NCBI RefSeq assembly: GCF_002075345.1
Contig: NZ_NAEW01000016.1
Coordinates: 29,466-93,465, forward strand
Direction: 5' to 3'
Length of the DNA stretch: 64,000 nt
Source: Citrobacter braakii
Lineage (GTDB): Bacteria > Pseudomonadota > Gammaproteobacteria > Enterobacterales > Enterobacteriaceae
Notes under the pieces: model-generated
What the model was told of the DNA's origin: nothing
Databases searched by the model: none
Seen by the model: only the letters and a program-made list of their open reading frames with translations
Shown: in pieces, positions 53,712-62,821 of the stretch
Layout of the letters: each line of letters begins with the position of its first letter
Position numbering within the stretch: the first letter of the stretch is position 1
Translations under genes and position numbers: made by a program

Positions 53712-55100
53712 ATGGAACAGGTTGAACCGGTAAACGACACATTACTCCTTACAGAATGGCAGGCGCTGTTACGTCAAACATCGCCTGAAGTTCACACGCT
53801 CCTGACATCGTTAAGCGATGAAGAGATCCGCCATTTAGTAACCGTTTTTTATGACTATATGCTCTCCCATGCGGAGAGCGCATTGTTCCTCAATACAGAA
53901 CAGGTCAGTACCCGCCTCAGCGGCAGCATGTTTGACTGGCTGCGCAGCGTACTTGGCAGCGCCCACGAAGATCTCTCACAACTGCTGGCCAAACAGCGCA
54001 AAATTGGTGTGGTGCATGCCCGTATCGGCCTGCCCATCGATCTGGTTAACCGCGGCGCGCGCAAGCTGAAAGATGAGCTGTACAGAGTGTTAAAAACAAA
54101 GGCAGATTCCACTCCCGCCCTGCTGAGCGATGCTATCTGTTTCAGCAGTCTGGCAATGGATACTGCGCTGGAGGCCATGACGGTCTCCTATTCCCCCAGT
54201 TTTCAAAACTCTATGCACACGCAGGAGCAGTACCGTCTACAGACTATTTACGATGACGTTAACGTCGAGCGCGAGCGGCAAATCCGTTCGTTTACCGACT
54301 GGGAAAACCAGTTTATCTATAACATCGCCACCGGAATGCCTTTCGGTGAGATAGTGTTTCTGGCAAATTCTGACTTCGGTATGTGGTTATCACATAAGGG
54401 AAAACATATCCTCGGCAACAGCAATCTGCTGAATAAGATGGAATCACTGATTGCAGAGATCGACAGTCGTCTGACAACAACCCTGTCGCATCAGCATCAG
54501 CCGACAGAACCCGAGCGGATGAGCTTATTGCAGGATGTACGCCAGCTATCGGCAAAAATCCATTTCCTGCTCGCCTCAATGTTCGACGCGCTGGTTAAGC
54601 AGGAAAATGGTAAAGATTCGCTGACCCAGTTGCTTAATCGCCGCTTTATTCCGACCATCATGCGGCGCGAGATCTCGCTGGCGTTACATACGCGTAAGCC
54701 TTTTACCCTGGCGATGCTGGATATCGACTACTTCAAGCAAATTAACGATAACTTCGGGCATAATACTGGCGATCTGACGCTCAAAAACGTCGCGGCGGTC
54801 ATTTACGATCATATCCGCAGCAGCGATTACGTGTTCCGCTACGGTGGCGAAGAATTTATGATTCTGCTCGTCGAGTCAGATGAAACACAGGCCAGTATTA
54901 TTCTGGAAACGCTGCGTATGAAAATTGCCGAGATGCGCATGGCAGCCTCAGCGACAGAAACGTTTTCTATTACCGTCAGTATTGGTATTGCCGAATATGA
55001 CTATCATCCCGACTATAAACAGTTGGTTGATAAAGCCGATCGCGCACTTTATCTGGCGAAAAGTAATGGCCGCGACCGCGTTGAGGTTTATCAGGAATAA
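53712..55100 (+). CDS. Globin-coupled diguanylate cyclase (DosC-like)
   Basis: A 462-residue cytoplasmic enzyme predicted to make c-di-GMP under control of heme and oxygen. The N-terminal globin sensor (about 20-160) has the proximal histidine H102 in VVHARIGLP and a distal-side tyrosine Y47 in VFYDYM, as in E. coli DosC. A middle helical domain follows. The C-terminal GGDEF domain (about 300-460) has YGGEEF and an inhibitory-site RSSD five residues ahead, so both catalysis and product inhibition should work. The ATG at 53712 is preferred; a TTG at 53697 would add five residues. It differs enough from DosC to be a paralogue. Confidence 0.88.
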   Translation: MEQVEPVNDTLLLTEWQALLRQTSPEVHTLLTSLSDEEIRHLVTVFYDYMLSHAESALFLNTEQVSTRLSGSMFDWLRSVLGSAHEDLSQLLAKQRKIGVVHARIGLPIDLVNRGARKLKDELYRVLKTKADSTPALLSDAICFSSLAMDTALEAMTVSYSPSFQNSMHTQEQYRLQTIYDDVNVERERQIRSFTDWENQFIYNIATGMPFGEIVFLANSDFGMWLSHKGKHILGNSNLLNKMESLIAEIDSRLTTTLSHQHQPTEPERMSLLQDVRQLSAKIHFLLASMFDALVKQENGKDSLTQLLNRRFIPTIMRREISLALHTRKPFTLAMLDIDYFKQINDNFGHNTGDLTLKNVAAVIYDHIRSSDYVFRYGGEEFMILLVESDETQASIILETLRMKIAEMRMAASATETFSITVSIGIAEYDYHPDYKQLVDKADRALYLAKSNGRDRVEVYQE

Positions 55101-55118
55101 TCGTTGCCCAGCAGAGAA

Positions 55119-55144
55119 ATAAATACCCCGTTCAGGGTATTTAT
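55119..55144 (+). terminator. Hairpin after the globin-cyclase gene
   Basis: A 10-bp perfect stem ATAAATACCC/GGGTATTTAT with a 6-nt loop begins 18 bp after the stop. The stem is AT-rich and lacks a T tract. Confidence 0.5.
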
Positions 55145-55319
55145 CTGACCTGTGATAAATATCGGGCTGTTATTATTTTTCAGGCATATTGGCATGAAGA
55201 AAATAACAGCCGCGTAATAAGATGCAAATCAAATACACCAAATCTGAATAGCGCTAGCATATCCCGGTGATGACGCCTTCTGAATGCAGAAGGGGAAATA
55301 TGAGGGATACTATAAAACC

Positions 55320-56414
55320 ATGAACGGGAAGATGAGAACGCGCTGGCAGCGCCGCCCAGGCACGACCGGGGGCAAACTGCCGTGGAATGACTGGCGCAAC
55401 GCCAGCAGCTGGCGAAAAGCCACCCAGTTTCTCCTGCTGGCTATCAATATTTATATTGGCGTGGCGTTCTGGTATTGGGTCCGCTATTTCGAAACCGCCG
55501 GCACCAGCGTTTATATTCCAAGGCCCGGCGGTATTGAGGGATGGCTGCCGATAGCGGGTTTGATGAATTTCCGCTATACGCTAGAGACCGGTTTTCTTCC
55601 GCCTATCCATGCCGCCTCAATGCTGCTGTTAGTTGCGTTTATCCTGATTAGCCTGTTGTTAAAAAAAGCTTTCTGTTCATGGTTATGCCCGGTGGGGACG
55701 CTTTCCGAACTGCTCGGTAATCTGGGGAGAAAATTATTCGGTCGTAACTTTACGCTGCCGCGCTGGCTGGATATCCCGCTGCTCAGCCTGAAGTATCTGC
55801 TGCTGGGGTTTTTCTTGTATATCGCCCTGTCGATGCCCGCCCAGGGGATTCAGTACTTTCTGACGTCAGCCTATGGAATCATCATCGATGTGAAGATGCT
55901 CGATTTCTTTCGCCATATTGGCTCCGCCACGCTCATCTCCGTGGTGGTTATCAGCCTCCTGAGCCTGTTTATTCGCAACGCCTGGTGTCGTTATCTGTGC
56001 CCTTACGGCGCACTGCTTGGTCTGTTCTCGCTGTTCTCGCCGTTTAAAATCCGCCGCAACGCCGACAGTTGCATTGATTGCGGGAAATGCGCGAAAAATT
56101 GCCCATCGAAAATCCCGGTCGACAGACTGATTCAGGTGCGTACTGTGGAATGCACTGGCTGCATGACCTGTGTTGAATCCTGCCCGGTGGCTTCAACATT
56201 GAGCTTTTCCCTGCAGACACCGCCGGGTGCAAAAGGCAGCGGTAAAGCGTTATGGCGACAAACGGCACTGTCGGGTGTTGCCATGACAATACTGGTGCTG
56301 GGGATTCTGTTTGCCACTATTGGTTACGCGGTATATGCCAATGTCTGGGATACGCCGGTACCGGACCACCTGTATTTCCAGTTGATCCCGAAAGCAAAAA
56401 TGATCGGCCATTAA
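55320..56414 (+). CDS. NapH-like membrane polyferredoxin
   Basis: A 364-residue inner-membrane iron-sulfur protein. It has about five hydrophobic segments and two cytoplasmic CxxxCP motifs (FCSWLCPVGTLSEL and WCRYLCPYGALLGL). Two [4Fe-4S] ferredoxin motifs are CIDCGKCAKNCP and CTGCMTCVESCP. A last helix lies near the C-terminus. This is the plan of NapH/CcoG/YccM proteins, which move electrons at the membrane. No partner reductase lies nearby. The start is uncertain: ATG at 55320 with GAGGG about 12 nt upstream is preferred; 55284 and 55332 are alternatives. Confidence 0.82.
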   Translation: MNGKMRTRWQRRPGTTGGKLPWNDWRNASSWRKATQFLLLAINIYIGVAFWYWVRYFETAGTSVYIPRPGGIEGWLPIAGLMNFRYTLETGFLPPIHAASMLLLVAFILISLLLKKAFCSWLCPVGTLSELLGNLGRKLFGRNFTLPRWLDIPLLSLKYLLLGFFLYIALSMPAQGIQYFLTSAYGIIIDVKMLDFFRHIGSATLISVVVISLLSLFIRNAWCRYLCPYGALLGLFSLFSPFKIRRNADSCIDCGKCAKNCPSKIPVDRLIQVRTVECTGCMTCVESCPVASTLSFSLQTPPGAKGSGKALWRQTALSGVAMTILVLGILFATIGYAVYANVWDTPVPDHLYFQLIPKAKMIGH

Positions 56415-56433
56415 TGCTTTACCAGTATGTTCA

Positions 56434-56463
56434 AAACCCCTGCCAATTCTGGCAGGGTTTCCT
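56434..56463 (+). terminator. Terminator after the polyferredoxin gene
   Basis: A perfect 8-bp stem CCCTGCCA/TGGCAGGG with a 4-nt loop, preceded by AAAC and followed by TTTCC, lies 20 bp after the stop. Confidence 0.7.
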
Positions 56464-56597
56464 GCCTGTAACGCCATTTTAAGACTATTGAACTTGTGTC
56501 ATCGTGTCCCCGTTTATACAACCTTAAATATCACCCGTAATCATTTTTTTATTATGTTATGGGCGACTGGGACCACAATAATGAACGGGATAACATC

Positions 56598-57107
56598 ATG
56601 ACTAAAATAAAACTGGCGCTGCTTTTACCTCTGTTTCTGGCGGGTTGTACGGTGAGCGATGGAGAATTAAGAAACGCTTACGCTCAGCGTTATCAGCAGC
56701 CCGCCGCTTATGTCGATATCTATAAACAGAAAATAGCAGGCATGGATATTAATGCGCTGGCCCAATATGCCGCAGCAGAAGATAAGAAAAAAATGCGTGG
56801 GCAACCAAGACTGAAAATCGACGAATTCATTACCATTGAAAATGTGCAGGCGAAAGGAAACCGGGTGGTCTACGATTACTCGCTGTCCGAGAGCTGGCTG
56901 GCGCTGTCCGCAGATAAACAGCGTGAAAAGCAGACCAATATGAATAAAGACCTGATCTACCGTACCTGCTCGCTGGAAACGGTACGTCTGGCGCAGGCGA
57001 AAGGGTTGGAAGAAGAGCATAACTATTACAGCCAGTACCCAGACAAAGTCGCCTTTACCCTGAGAACCAGCGCGCAGATTTGTATGCAAAACGGTTTTAC
57101 GCAATAA
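56598..57107 (+). CDS. Uncharacterised lipoprotein
   Basis: A 169-residue lipoprotein with a short signal peptide and lipobox LAGC at about residues 13-16 of MTKIKLALLLPLFLAGC. The mature part is helical and charged, with two cysteines (IYRTCSLET and SAQICMQNGF) that could form a disulfide. I recognise no family. The second residue after the lipid cysteine is not Asp, so outer-membrane sorting is expected. The ATG at 56598 with GGGA 7 nt upstream begins the signal peptide; the longer frame does not. It stands alone between two terminator-like structures. Confidence 0.75.
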   Translation: MTKIKLALLLPLFLAGCTVSDGELRNAYAQRYQQPAAYVDIYKQKIAGMDINALAQYAAAEDKKKMRGQPRLKIDEFITIENVQAKGNRVVYDYSLSESWLALSADKQREKQTNMNKDLIYRTCSLETVRLAQAKGLEEEHNYYSQYPDKVAFTLRTSAQICMQNGFTQ

Positions 57108-57120
57108 CCGCAATCCCCCA

Positions 57121-57200
57121 GCCTGATGGCGCTGCGCTTATCAGGCCTACAATTTGCACGCAACTGTAGGCTTGATAAGGCGCCAGCGCCGCCATCCGGC
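57121..57200. repeat. BIME-type pair of REP elements
   Basis: Two REP units in opposite orientation, GCCTGATGGC...CTTATCAGGC (57121-57146) and the inverse ending GCCGCCATCCGGC (57167-57200), are joined by about 20 bp. They lie between the convergent lipoprotein gene and foxA. Confidence 0.8.
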
Positions 57201-57213
57201 TAAAAAACGATAC

Positions 57214-59304
57214 TCAGAACTTCCATGAAACGCTGCCGACAATGCTGCGCTCGGCGCCGAAGTAGCAGTATGAGAGCGAATTACAAGCCGCAACGTAGCG
57301 CTTGTCGGTCAGGTTGTTGACGTTCAACTGAGCGCTCAACCCTTTAATACCGATATTCGTTAAGTCGTAGCCAATTGCCATATCCACCAGCGTGTAGGAC
57401 GGCAGAGTGTGAGTATTCAGGCGATCGCTGGCAATACCGTTGACATAACGCACGCCTGAGCCCAGCGTCAGGCCATCCAGCGGACCGCTTTTCACATCGT
57501 AGCTCAGCCAGGTACTGGCCTGGTTACGCGGCGCGTACACTGCACGCTTACCCTGCTCTTCCGGGCTGCTTTTCTTATAGCGAATGTCGGTATAGGTATA
57601 CGCCGCCTGCAGACGGAAGCTCTCCGTCAGTTGGCTAATGGCCTCCAGCTCTACCCCTTCAGACTCAATTTCCCCAATCGAGCGGTACGGATCGGTCGGC
57701 TCTTCTTTGGTGGCGATATTCGTCTGATTGATACGGAATACCGACGCGCTGAACTGACTGTTGAGTCCTTCCGGCTCATATTTCAGCCCGGCTTCCCACT
57801 GCTTGCCTTTCATCGGATCCAGCAGATTGCCGTTCTCATCGGCAAAGCTGGTTGGCGTAAAGGCGGTGGAATAACTCACATACGGCGCAAAGCCGTTATC
57901 GAACAAATAGAGCAGCGCAGCACGGGTGCTGAAGTTGTTTTTGTCCAGATCGCTACGGGTATCGTTGATCTTATCAATGTTAGAAACGCTCACCTGATCG
58001 TAGCGACCGCCGAGCGTAATACGCCAGCGATCCCATGACATCTGATCCTGCAAATAGTAGCCTGTCTGGCGCAGCTTGTGCTTCTCACGCGCATACATGT
58101 TGATGTAATCAGGCTGCGCGCCATATACCGGGTTAAAGGCGTCAATCGGCGGGAATGCACCGTAGTAACCGGTGGTATTGTTGCTGCGATCCTGATAGTC
58201 GATCCCCACCAGCACACGGTGGTTGACCTGCCAGGTATCAAAGCTGCCGTCGAGTTGGTTATCCAGCGTAATCGCTGACATTTTTTCATCGGAGCCGGAG
58301 TAGCCGCGGTTAAGCTCGGTTTCATTCAGCCAGCCTGCCGCATACACCTGATTCAGCTCAACGTCGGTATGCAGGTAGCGCAGTTTTTGCCGCACCGACC
58401 AGCCGTTATCAAACAGGTGCTCAACGTTGTAGCCCACCATGTTTTCACGGCGATCGTATTTGTCGTAATCATCCTCGCCTTCGTAAAAGGTGTTGGAGAT
58501 CTTTTGCCCGTAATGTGGAACCACGGTGCCGTCATACGGCAGACCGGAGTGGCTTCCGCCTTCCGGGTCACGGTGCAGATAAGCCATCAGATCCAGACGC
58601 GTCTGGTCGGTGATGCGCCAGGTCAGGCTGGGCATCAGCGCATAACGTTCTTCTTTCAATGGACCAAACTGCGAGTCTGCGTAACGCGTCATTCCACTCA
58701 GTCGTGCCGCCACGCGATCGTTATCATCCAGCGCCCCGGTGACGTCAAACGCCGCGCCGCGCTGGTTATTGTTGCCAGCAAACAGTTTCACTTCTCCGCC
58801 AGCATCAAACGACGGCTTACGTGATGTCAGCGCGACAATACCGCCCGGAGAAGAACGGCCATACAGTACGGAAGCCGGACCGCGTACCACTTCGATATCT
58901 TCGAGGAACCACGGATCAACCACCAGCGAGCTGTGTGAGTTGGTGTCCCCCATCATCTTCAGGCCATCGAGATAGACGTTGTCCAGGCTACCATCCGAGA
59001 AACCACGCAGCACAATATAGTCAAAGCGGTTGGAGGCACCAATCTGATTGCTGTACACCCCCGGCGTATAGCTTACGGCCTGGCGCACGCTGGTGGCGCC
59101 CTGCTCTTCAAACTGTTCACGGGTAATGATCGATACCGACTGAGGCGTTTCAAGATCCGGCGTGGCGAGCTTCGTGGCCCCGCTTTGCATTTGCGAGGTG
59201 ACAACCACCGTATCGTTTTTTGTTGTTTCCTGCGCCAGCAGAGGAAAAGCCACGCTACCGGTCACCCATCCCACCAATAGCGCCAACCGAGTCTTCGCGA
59301 ACAT
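57214..59304 (-). CDS. foxA: FoxA, TonB-dependent ferrioxamine receptor
   Basis: A 696-residue outer-membrane receptor that imports ferrioxamine, a siderophore made by other microbes. After a signal peptide (about 1-24, to FPLLA-QET) come a TonB-box-like DTVVVTS, a plug domain (about 45-165) and a 22-strand barrel ending in VSWKF. It is very close to Salmonella FoxA, including the conserved plug segment GFSDGSLDNVYLDGLKMMGD and the cysteine pair VAACNSLSYCYFG. The ATG at 59304 gives MFAKTRLALLVGWVTGS; the frame extends six residues further. A Fur box lies upstream. Confidence 0.96.
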   Translation of the reverse strand: MFAKTRLALLVGWVTGSVAFPLLAQETTKNDTVVVTSQMQSGATKLATPDLETPQSVSIITREQFEEQGATSVRQAVSYTPGVYSNQIGASNRFDYIVLRGFSDGSLDNVYLDGLKMMGDTNSHSSLVVDPWFLEDIEVVRGPASVLYGRSSPGGIVALTSRKPSFDAGGEVKLFAGNNNQRGAAFDVTGALDDNDRVAARLSGMTRYADSQFGPLKEERYALMPSLTWRITDQTRLDLMAYLHRDPEGGSHSGLPYDGTVVPHYGQKISNTFYEGEDDYDKYDRRENMVGYNVEHLFDNGWSVRQKLRYLHTDVELNQVYAAGWLNETELNRGYSGSDEKMSAITLDNQLDGSFDTWQVNHRVLVGIDYQDRSNNTTGYYGAFPPIDAFNPVYGAQPDYINMYAREKHKLRQTGYYLQDQMSWDRWRITLGGRYDQVSVSNIDKINDTRSDLDKNNFSTRAALLYLFDNGFAPYVSYSTAFTPTSFADENGNLLDPMKGKQWEAGLKYEPEGLNSQFSASVFRINQTNIATKEEPTDPYRSIGEIESEGVELEAISQLTESFRLQAAYTYTDIRYKKSSPEEQGKRAVYAPRNQASTWLSYDVKSGPLDGLTLGSGVRYVNGIASDRLNTHTLPSYTLVDMAIGYDLTNIGIKGLSAQLNVNNLTDKRYVAACNSLSYCYFGAERSIVGSVSWKF

Positions 59305-59330
59305 GAATATCTCCAAAGGCATGTCTAATT

Positions 59331-59349
59331 GTAAGTGAGAATTATTACC
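59331..59349 (-). promoter_or_regulatory. Fur box of foxA
   Basis: GTAAGTGAGAATTATTACC (plus strand) matches the 19-bp Fur consensus at 13 positions. It lies 26 bp ahead of the foxA ATG, so iron-replete cells should repress foxA. Confidence 0.7.
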
Positions 59350-59443
59350 TTTTTGCTAACGGAGATAGCTATGCAGGATGCCAGGTTGCCTATGCGCAGT
59401 GCCAAATTGTTGGGAAGGCACGTGCGCAAAACGTAAAAATGGA

Positions 59444-60427
59444 TTAGCAAAGTTTGAGCACATCGCCAGGCGAAAAGCCGTAACGACGCCGAAATGCGGT
59501 GGAGAAGTTGGTAGCATGTTGATAACCCGACATCCAGGCCGCCTGCTGTACGCTGTATCCTTCCAGTAAATAGCCGCGCGCGCGTTCCAGACGGCAATCA
59601 CGCAGGTAGTCAAAGACGGAACAGCCATAGGCCGCACGGAACTTGCTGCGCAGGCTGCTGGGGCTCATCGCCGCGCGTTGGGCCAGGGCATTGAGGGTGT
59701 AGTCATTCTCGGGACTCTGCTCCAGCAGACGACGAACGACCTCCAGCCGCTGCTGTTCACCGCTTGCCGCAAGCCGCTTGCCACTCTCAACCTGACACAC
59801 GCTGAGGCCATGGCCGAACAGTTGTAATATCAGCCCTTCCAGCATCAGTTGGCGAGAAACATGACCGATCGTGCTCCGCTGCGCATACTGCAGGCCGCTG
59901 AGTAAAAACCCCGGCACCTGCCAGATAAGCGTCGGCGTTTCGCATCTTTCCCACTCACGCATCAACGATTCGAGCAACCCCGTGCGCCACGCGCCGTCGG
60001 GATACAGACCGAGCGATAACGTGCGCAGTTTGCAGTCAGCATGATGGCGGGCACGCATCGTCTGATGCTCGCTCAGGCGTGAGCTAAACGCCATCCCGGA
60101 ACGTACCACATGCTCCTGCCCGTTGAGCGTCAGGATGACGCAGCCTTCCAGAACCACCAGCATATACAGAGGACTGCTGTGACGGGAGGTGGTTTCGTAG
60201 GGTTGTAGCACCTGCACATCAGAGTGCGTGACACACATCCCGCAGGGGAGCGTCATCTCCTCAACCTCCCCCTGCAGAACGGGACTGCAAGACGACAAAT
60301 CCGGCTTTTGCGCCAGCAGGGGAAAACGGTAATCGATCCCGTAACGCTCACCAAAATCCATAAACTCGCTGACGGAGAAGGTGCGGGCTACGCGTCTGGA
60401 CGTATTCAGGGCGGTGGTGTTGTTCAT
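59444..60427 (-). CDS. AraC-family regulator next to foxA (FoxR/PchR-like)
   Basis: A 327-residue regulator with a C-terminal AraC helix-turn-helix domain (about 230-327: LNALAQRAAMSPSSLRSKFR and SVQQAAWMSGYQHATNFSTAFRRRYG). The N-terminal domain is like that of siderophore-sensing regulators (PchR, and FoxR by memory in Yersinia). It probably activates foxA when ferrioxamine is present. The ATG at 60427 is chosen; ATGs at 60478 and 60484 closer to the Fur box would add 17-19 residues. It lies 139 bp upstream of foxA on the same strand. Confidence 0.85.
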   Translation of the reverse strand: MNNTTALNTSRRVARTFSVSEFMDFGERYGIDYRFPLLAQKPDLSSCSPVLQGEVEEMTLPCGMCVTHSDVQVLQPYETTSRHSSPLYMLVVLEGCVILTLNGQEHVVRSGMAFSSRLSEHQTMRARHHADCKLRTLSLGLYPDGAWRTGLLESLMREWERCETPTLIWQVPGFLLSGLQYAQRSTIGHVSRQLMLEGLILQLFGHGLSVCQVESGKRLAASGEQQRLEVVRRLLEQSPENDYTLNALAQRAAMSPSSLRSKFRAAYGCSVFDYLRDCRLERARGYLLEGYSVQQAAWMSGYQHATNFSTAFRRRYGFSPGDVLKLC

Positions 60428-60504
60428 GCTGTCTTCTGCACAGGAAATGGGATTAACGGTTGATAACTGAAGCAACATTACCATTACCTGTACAACACAA
60501 CAAT

Positions 60505-60523
60505 AATAATGAGAATTATTATC
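60505..60523 (-). promoter_or_regulatory. Strong Fur box upstream of the AraC-type gene
   Basis: AATAATGAGAATTATTATC matches the 19-bp Fur consensus at 16 positions. It lies 78 bp ahead of the chosen start of the AraC-type regulator, which should therefore be iron-repressed. Confidence 0.8.
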
Positions 60524-60713
60524 AACATGACGTATGCGATTTCATATCGCGCTGGAGAACGTCATTCCCGATATTCTTCTCGCGCAGCCCATCAGGCAAC
60601 ATTGACACCTGATGAGCTGCGGTCTGTGAGCCGTGTGCAGCTCAACCTTTCTCACTGTCATAAACGGGCACGTCAAACGCACCACGATACCCGCCGAGTT
60701 TGTACTCTACTTA

Positions 60714-62282
60714 TTATGCTGAAGGCTGGTTTTCCTCCACCTGGAACACCGCCACAGCCTGGGATAGCATTGCTGACTGCTCTTCCACACTGCCTGTCGT
60801 GGCGGCTATCTCCTCAACCAGCGAGGCGTTTTGCTGAGTCACTTGCTCCATTTGCGTTACCGCAACCCGGATCTGTTCGATGCCGCGACTCTGTTCCCCC
60901 GAGGCTCCAGAGATATCTTCCATTAAGACATTAATGTTGCGTATTGCCTTCGCAATATCCGCCATCATGGCGCCACTGTTTTCGGCTATCTCTACCCCTT
61001 CCTTAACGCTAATTGCCGCTTTGGCAACCAGTTCACTGATTTCTTTCGCCGAGGAGGCGCTGCGCTGAGCAAGCGTTCGGACTTCACTCGCCACAACGGC
61101 AAACCCACGCCCGGACTCACCAGCGCGTGCGGCTTCCACCGCCGCGTTTAATGCCAGGATATTGGTTTGAAAAGCAATACTATCAATAACATTGGATATT
61201 TCGTTCACGCCTTGCGCATTACGGCTGATCAGGTGAATTTTCTCAACCATATCACTCATTAAACGCTCGCCACGCAATGCCATTTCCGTGCTTTCGCTGG
61301 TCATGAGGGATGCCTGATGTGACTTATCAGTATTATTTTTTGTTGTGACTGAAATCTGCTCCATACTGGCCGCCGTTTCAACGACTGCCGCAGCCTGCTG
61401 TTCCGTTCTGGTTGATAAATCGGAATTACCGGAAGCAATTTCCTGCATACCGATATTAATAGACTCAACGCCATCGCGAATAGTGCTGACAGTCTCCCGC
61501 AGACCTTTTTGCATATTATGCAAATTTAAGCACAGTACGCCGATTTCATTGTTACCCGATACCTTAACAGGATGGCTGAGATCGCCTTTACCAATCCGCG
61601 CAAAATGTTCAGAAACGATTTTTAAAGGCTGAATGATGGTCCGGTTCAACCAGAAATTACAGATAAAGAAGATAAGTACCGTAATGACCAGGATCACGGA
61701 TACTTTCAGGATCGAGGTATTAAACTGAACGTGTGTTTGTGCAACGATCTTCTCACCAATCAGCATTGTTGATTTGTAATAATTCGTCACTTCGTTATCG
61801 AAATTTTTGCGAGCCGCGAGCAGTTCCGCATTAGCATTTTCTTGTGCATTAATAATACTGTTGCTGGAAAGCATCTGATTTAATGTATCAATAGACTTTT
61901 GCTCAGCGTTCATTTGTTGCTCAAAAGCCGTTCTGATGACTTTACCGATTTGCGGATCGTCAGCCGTCAATCCAGGAATACCCCAGAAAATATCGAACTG
62001 TTTTCTGGCATACGCCATCTGTTCTTGCATTTGATTCACTGTCTGTCGGGCATCGGTCGCATTATGTTGTTGAATATTATCACGAACGCTTCTGACTTTA
62101 TAAACAGCCTCAACGACCTTATGCAGGGTATCCTGCTCCTTAATGATGTTATGTAGTAATAACGTATTTTTTTGATTTCCTTTGAGATCAACTAACTCAA
62201 ATCCATTGGAAAAGAACTGCATGATGGTAAATAACAACAGCAATAATAACAGGCTGGTTTTAATTCTCATATTCTTTAACAT
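60714..62282 (-). CDS. Methyl-accepting chemotaxis protein
   Basis: A 522-residue chemoreceptor of the Tar/Tsr type. TM1 spans about 9-25, a periplasmic four-helix sensor about 30-188, TM2 about 191-211, HAMP about 212-265, then a long cytoplasmic coiled coil. The signalling tip is [37 protein letters not shown]. The C-terminus is EENQPSA, without the NWETF pentapeptide that tethers CheR in Tsr/Tar, so it likely relies on other receptors for methylation. The ligand is unknown. The ATG at 62282 has GGAG 8 nt upstream. A sigma-28-type promoter lies ahead of it. Confidence 0.94.
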   Translation of the reverse strand: MLKNMRIKTSLLLLLLLFTIMQFFSNGFELVDLKGNQKNTLLLHNIIKEQDTLHKVVEAVYKVRSVRDNIQQHNATDARQTVNQMQEQMAYARKQFDIFWGIPGLTADDPQIGKVIRTAFEQQMNAEQKSIDTLNQMLSSNSIINAQENANAELLAARKNFDNEVTNYYKSTMLIGEKIVAQTHVQFNTSILKVSVILVITVLIFFICNFWLNRTIIQPLKIVSEHFARIGKGDLSHPVKVSGNNEIGVLCLNLHNMQKGLRETVSTIRDGVESINIGMQEIASGNSDLSTRTEQQAAAVVETAASMEQISVTTKNNTDKSHQASLMTSESTEMALRGERLMSDMVEKIHLISRNAQGVNEISNVIDSIAFQTNILALNAAVEAARAGESGRGFAVVASEVRTLAQRSASSAKEISELVAKAAISVKEGVEIAENSGAMMADIAKAIRNINVLMEDISGASGEQSRGIEQIRVAVTQMEQVTQQNASLVEEIAATTGSVEEQSAMLSQAVAVFQVEENQPSA

Positions 62283-62325
62283 TTAAACATCTCCATAACA
62301 ATAAAAATCCTCTACGACTTAATTG

Positions 62326-62352
62326 TTATCGACACATCACGTAATACCTTAA
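62326..62352 (-). promoter_or_regulatory. Sigma-28 (FliA) promoter of the chemoreceptor gene
   Basis: On the minus strand TTAA is followed after exactly 15 bp by GTCGATAA; the consensus is TAAA-N15-GCCGATAA. It lies 43 bp before the ATG, so the receptor should be expressed with the flagellar class 3 genes. Confidence 0.7.
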
Positions 62353-62490
62353 CCTGTAAAATGGTTAATTATTAGAAAGTTTCCGCATTCATTCTCAGGT
62401 AGTAAATTAGTTACTCAGGTGGACATACTGCGATAAACAGCAGCCCTCTAACATTGGCAAAAATAAGGCCAAAACTATTCAACATTAATA

Positions 62491-62730
62491 TTATTTATGG
62501 ATATAAACGGTAATGTCTTTCTGACTATCGACAGGCACCCGCACCCAGGACAACGAATCGACGGTGATCGGTGCCATTTCATTTTCTAAACGTAACAACG
62601 GCGTGCTGGCGTCTGGCACACCTGTACTTTCAGTTATCTCGAGAACGCCCCGAAAAGAAATGGACACACTGTCTGGAATATCAGACAACCTTATCCATTC
62701 GTTGGCAATCACTAACTTTCGAGTAAACAT
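62491..62730 (-). CDS. Small uncharacterised protein
   Basis: A 79-residue protein beginning MFTRKLVIANEWIRLSDIPD, with mostly beta-type alternation and no signal peptide or membrane segment. AAGGA lies 7 nt before the ATG, supporting translation. I do not recognise the family. It lies between the chemoreceptor and another unknown gene, in AT-rich surroundings near an IS end. Confidence 0.6.
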   Translation of the reverse strand: MFTRKLVIANEWIRLSDIPDSVSISFRGVLEITESTGVPDASTPLLRLENEMAPITVDSLSWVRVPVDSQKDITVYIHK

Positions 62731-62821
62731 TCGCTGTCCTTGGCGCGTGGTTTCTATCCGATAAATTTACAAGTTGATCAATCTATTCTTTGCATTAACA
62801 GCACATTGTTCACATCGTCAG

